DNA from: Planctomycetota bacterium
Lineage (GTDB): Bacteria; Planctomycetota; UBA1135; GCA-002686595
Reading direction: 5' to 3'
Length of the DNA stretch: 6,746 nucleotides
NCBI GenBank assembly: GCA_022447405.1
Contig: JAKVCE010000058.1
Location: 2,683-9,428, forward strand
The notes beneath the pieces are model-generated. The model did not search any database. It was not told the origin of the DNA and was given only the letters and a program-made list of their open reading frames with translations. The translations under genes were made by a program, and so were the position numbers. Numbering within the stretch: position 1 is the first letter of the stretch; each line of letters opens with the position of its first letter. This document shows positions 5,883-6,746 of the stretch, one piece after another.

Positions 5883-5914
5883 GTACCGGCACCCCCTTCA
5901 TGTACCGATGGTAC
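5883..5914. promoter_or_regulatory. GTACC repeats around the FG-GAP gene start
   Basis: GTACC occurs at 5883-5887 and 5902-5906, and its complement GGTAC at 5910-5914. The last two form GTACC-GAT-GGTAC, overlapping the first candidate ATG (5908). They could be an operator or a small hairpin at the start codon. The three copies lie within 32 bases of the only divergent intergenic region. Function is inferred from position alone. Confidence 0.25.
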
Positions 5915-5919
5915 GGCGA

Positions 5920-6746
5920 ATGGGGCGGAGAATCCTAGTCGCACTCCCAAGAAGGGTCAACGCGTTGGCCCTCTTCCTCGCTCTAGGAGGGGTCTTGGGC
6001 CCCTCCTGCGCCGAAAAAGCGCCCTCCGGGAGCAGAGAGAGCGCCTTTCCCGATGAGGCCCAAGCGCGTGGGCTCAGGCACACCAACTGCTCTGGAGGCC
6101 CAAAAAAGCGGGACATCCTCGCCGCTGGTGGCGCAGGAGTCGCGCTCCTCGACCTCCACTCCGACGGCGACCTAGACGCCGTCTTCGCCCAGGGCTGCGA
6201 TTCCCTCGCGGCGCTCATAAGCGATGACGGCGCGGACCTCTCCGTGTTCGCCAACACGGAGGGCGAATTCACCGAGCTCACAGGCCCTGGACTCAACGGC
6301 TGGTGGACGGGCCTCGCCACGGGCGACCTCGACTCCGACGGCGACACAGACCTCGTCGCCGCTGGCTTCGGGAGCCTGCGCGTCCTCCTCCAAGATGACG
6401 ACGGCGCGCTCGTCGCTGGGCCCGAGCTCCTCCCCCAAGGCGCGCGGCTCTCCGAGTCCGGCGCCCCGGCGTGGTGCACGAGCGTCGCGACCTTAGACGT
6501 CGACCGTGACGGTCACCTCGACCTCTATGTCGGCCGCTACCTCGACCTCGATCCACGCGCGGTCCCGACCGGAGCGCTCGGCGAGGGATCGCTCGCGGTG
6601 CCGTGCCGATGGAAGGGACTGGACGTGTACTGCGGACCGCGCGGACTCAAGGCGCAGCCCGACCTCCTGCTCATGGGCAACGGCGACGGCAGCTTCCGCG
6701 ATGAGTCCCAGCGGCTCTTCGGTGAACGAGCTGGCTACACCTTGAG
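5920..6746 (+). CDS. Exported FG-GAP/VCBS-repeat protein, CRTAC1-like, 3' end cut off by the window
   Basis: This is a probable surface or periplasmic beta-propeller protein; about 275 codons are visible and the frame runs off the edge. The N-terminus has Arg-rich MGRRILVALPRR, then a hydrophobic stretch (14-25), then LGPSC with Cys30 as candidate lipid site; Pro two residues before the Cys makes the lipobox imperfect. Asp-rich calcium-loop motifs recur: DLHSDGDLD (78-86), DLDSDGDTD (136-144), DVDRDGHLD (193-201) and a GNGDGSF loop (253-259). Cys229 and the CGPRGL segment at Cys238 resemble CRTAC1 proteins common in planctomycetes. Such proteins often end in an ASPIC/UnbV domain, which would lie outside the window. 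ATG 5920 is chosen; ATG 5908 is in frame and equally possible, as neither has a Shine-Dalgarno. Substrate or partner is unknown. Confidence 0.88.
   Translation, partial: MGRRILVALPRRVNALALFLALGGVLGPSCAEKAPSGSRESAFPDEAQARGLRHTNCSGGPKKRDILAAGGAGVALLDLHSDGDLDAVFAQGCDSLAALISDDGADLSVFANTEGEFTELTGPGLNGWWTGLATGDLDSDGDTDLVAAGFGSLRVLLQDDDGALVAGPELLPQGARLSESGAPAWCTSVATLDVDRDGHLDLYVGRYLDLDPRAVPTGALGEGSLAVPCRWKGLDVYCGPRGLKAQPDLLLMGNGDGSFRDESQRLFGERAGYTL

Noticed and set aside
5898..6479. A 193-codon minus-strand frame opposite the FG-GAP gene
   Set aside because: The plus strand carries a signal peptide and repeated calcium-loop motifs in frame to the window end; the minus frame is Ser/Pro/Arg-rich with no structure of its own.
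1..6746. tRNA, rRNA, CRISPR, insertion sequence, prophage or toxin-antitoxin content
   Set aside because: No cloverleaf, repeat-spacer pattern, terminal inverted repeats with transposase, or defence gene pair could be seen on either strand. The genes are core or envelope functions.

Overview
This GC-rich window (about two thirds G+C by eye, with an AT-richer gap near 1690-1900) looks like chromosomal DNA from the Planctomycetes-Verrucomicrobia-Chlamydiae superphylum, most likely a planctomycete. The main clue is the 83-residue gene at 4713-4964. Its core resembles the 'small basic protein' family that I know only from that superphylum. The FG-GAP/CRTAC1-type protein at the right edge, and several starts with little or no Shine-Dalgarno sequence, fit the same assignment. 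No database search was possible, so the phylum is an inference.

Layout. Seven genes lie on the minus strand and one on the plus strand. Reading the minus strand in the direction of transcription, a first cluster runs from 5749 to 1913. It holds a single-pass membrane protein with a possible SPOR-like C-terminal domain, the small basic protein, queE (7-carboxy-7-deazaguanine synthase), der (double-domain ribosome-assembly GTPase) and a small unrecognised lipoprotein whose ATG overlaps the der stop. After a 244-base gap with several hairpins comes a second minus-strand unit, 1668 to beyond 1. It encodes the permease and ATPase of an ABC-2 exporter of the Wzm/Wzt (TagG/TagH) type, again with an ATGA overlap. 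At the other end, diverging from the first cluster across about 158 bases, a plus-strand gene begins near 5908/5920 and runs off the window. It encodes an exported, probably lipid-anchored protein with Asp-rich FG-GAP-like calcium-binding loops.

How the genes fit together. The first cluster mixes translation-related housekeeping functions (Der for 50S assembly, QueE for the queuosine precursor) with envelope proteins (SPOR-like membrane protein, lipoprotein). The exporter pair would move an undecaprenyl-linked glycan across the inner membrane. I see no RNA genes, CRISPR arrays, insertion sequences, phage genes or clear defence genes, and most of the window is ordinary core genome. The points most worth following are the small basic protein with its acidic tail, the inverted repeats in front of it, the palindromes in front of queE, the hairpin that overlaps the permease ribosome-binding site, and the lipoprotein coupled to der.
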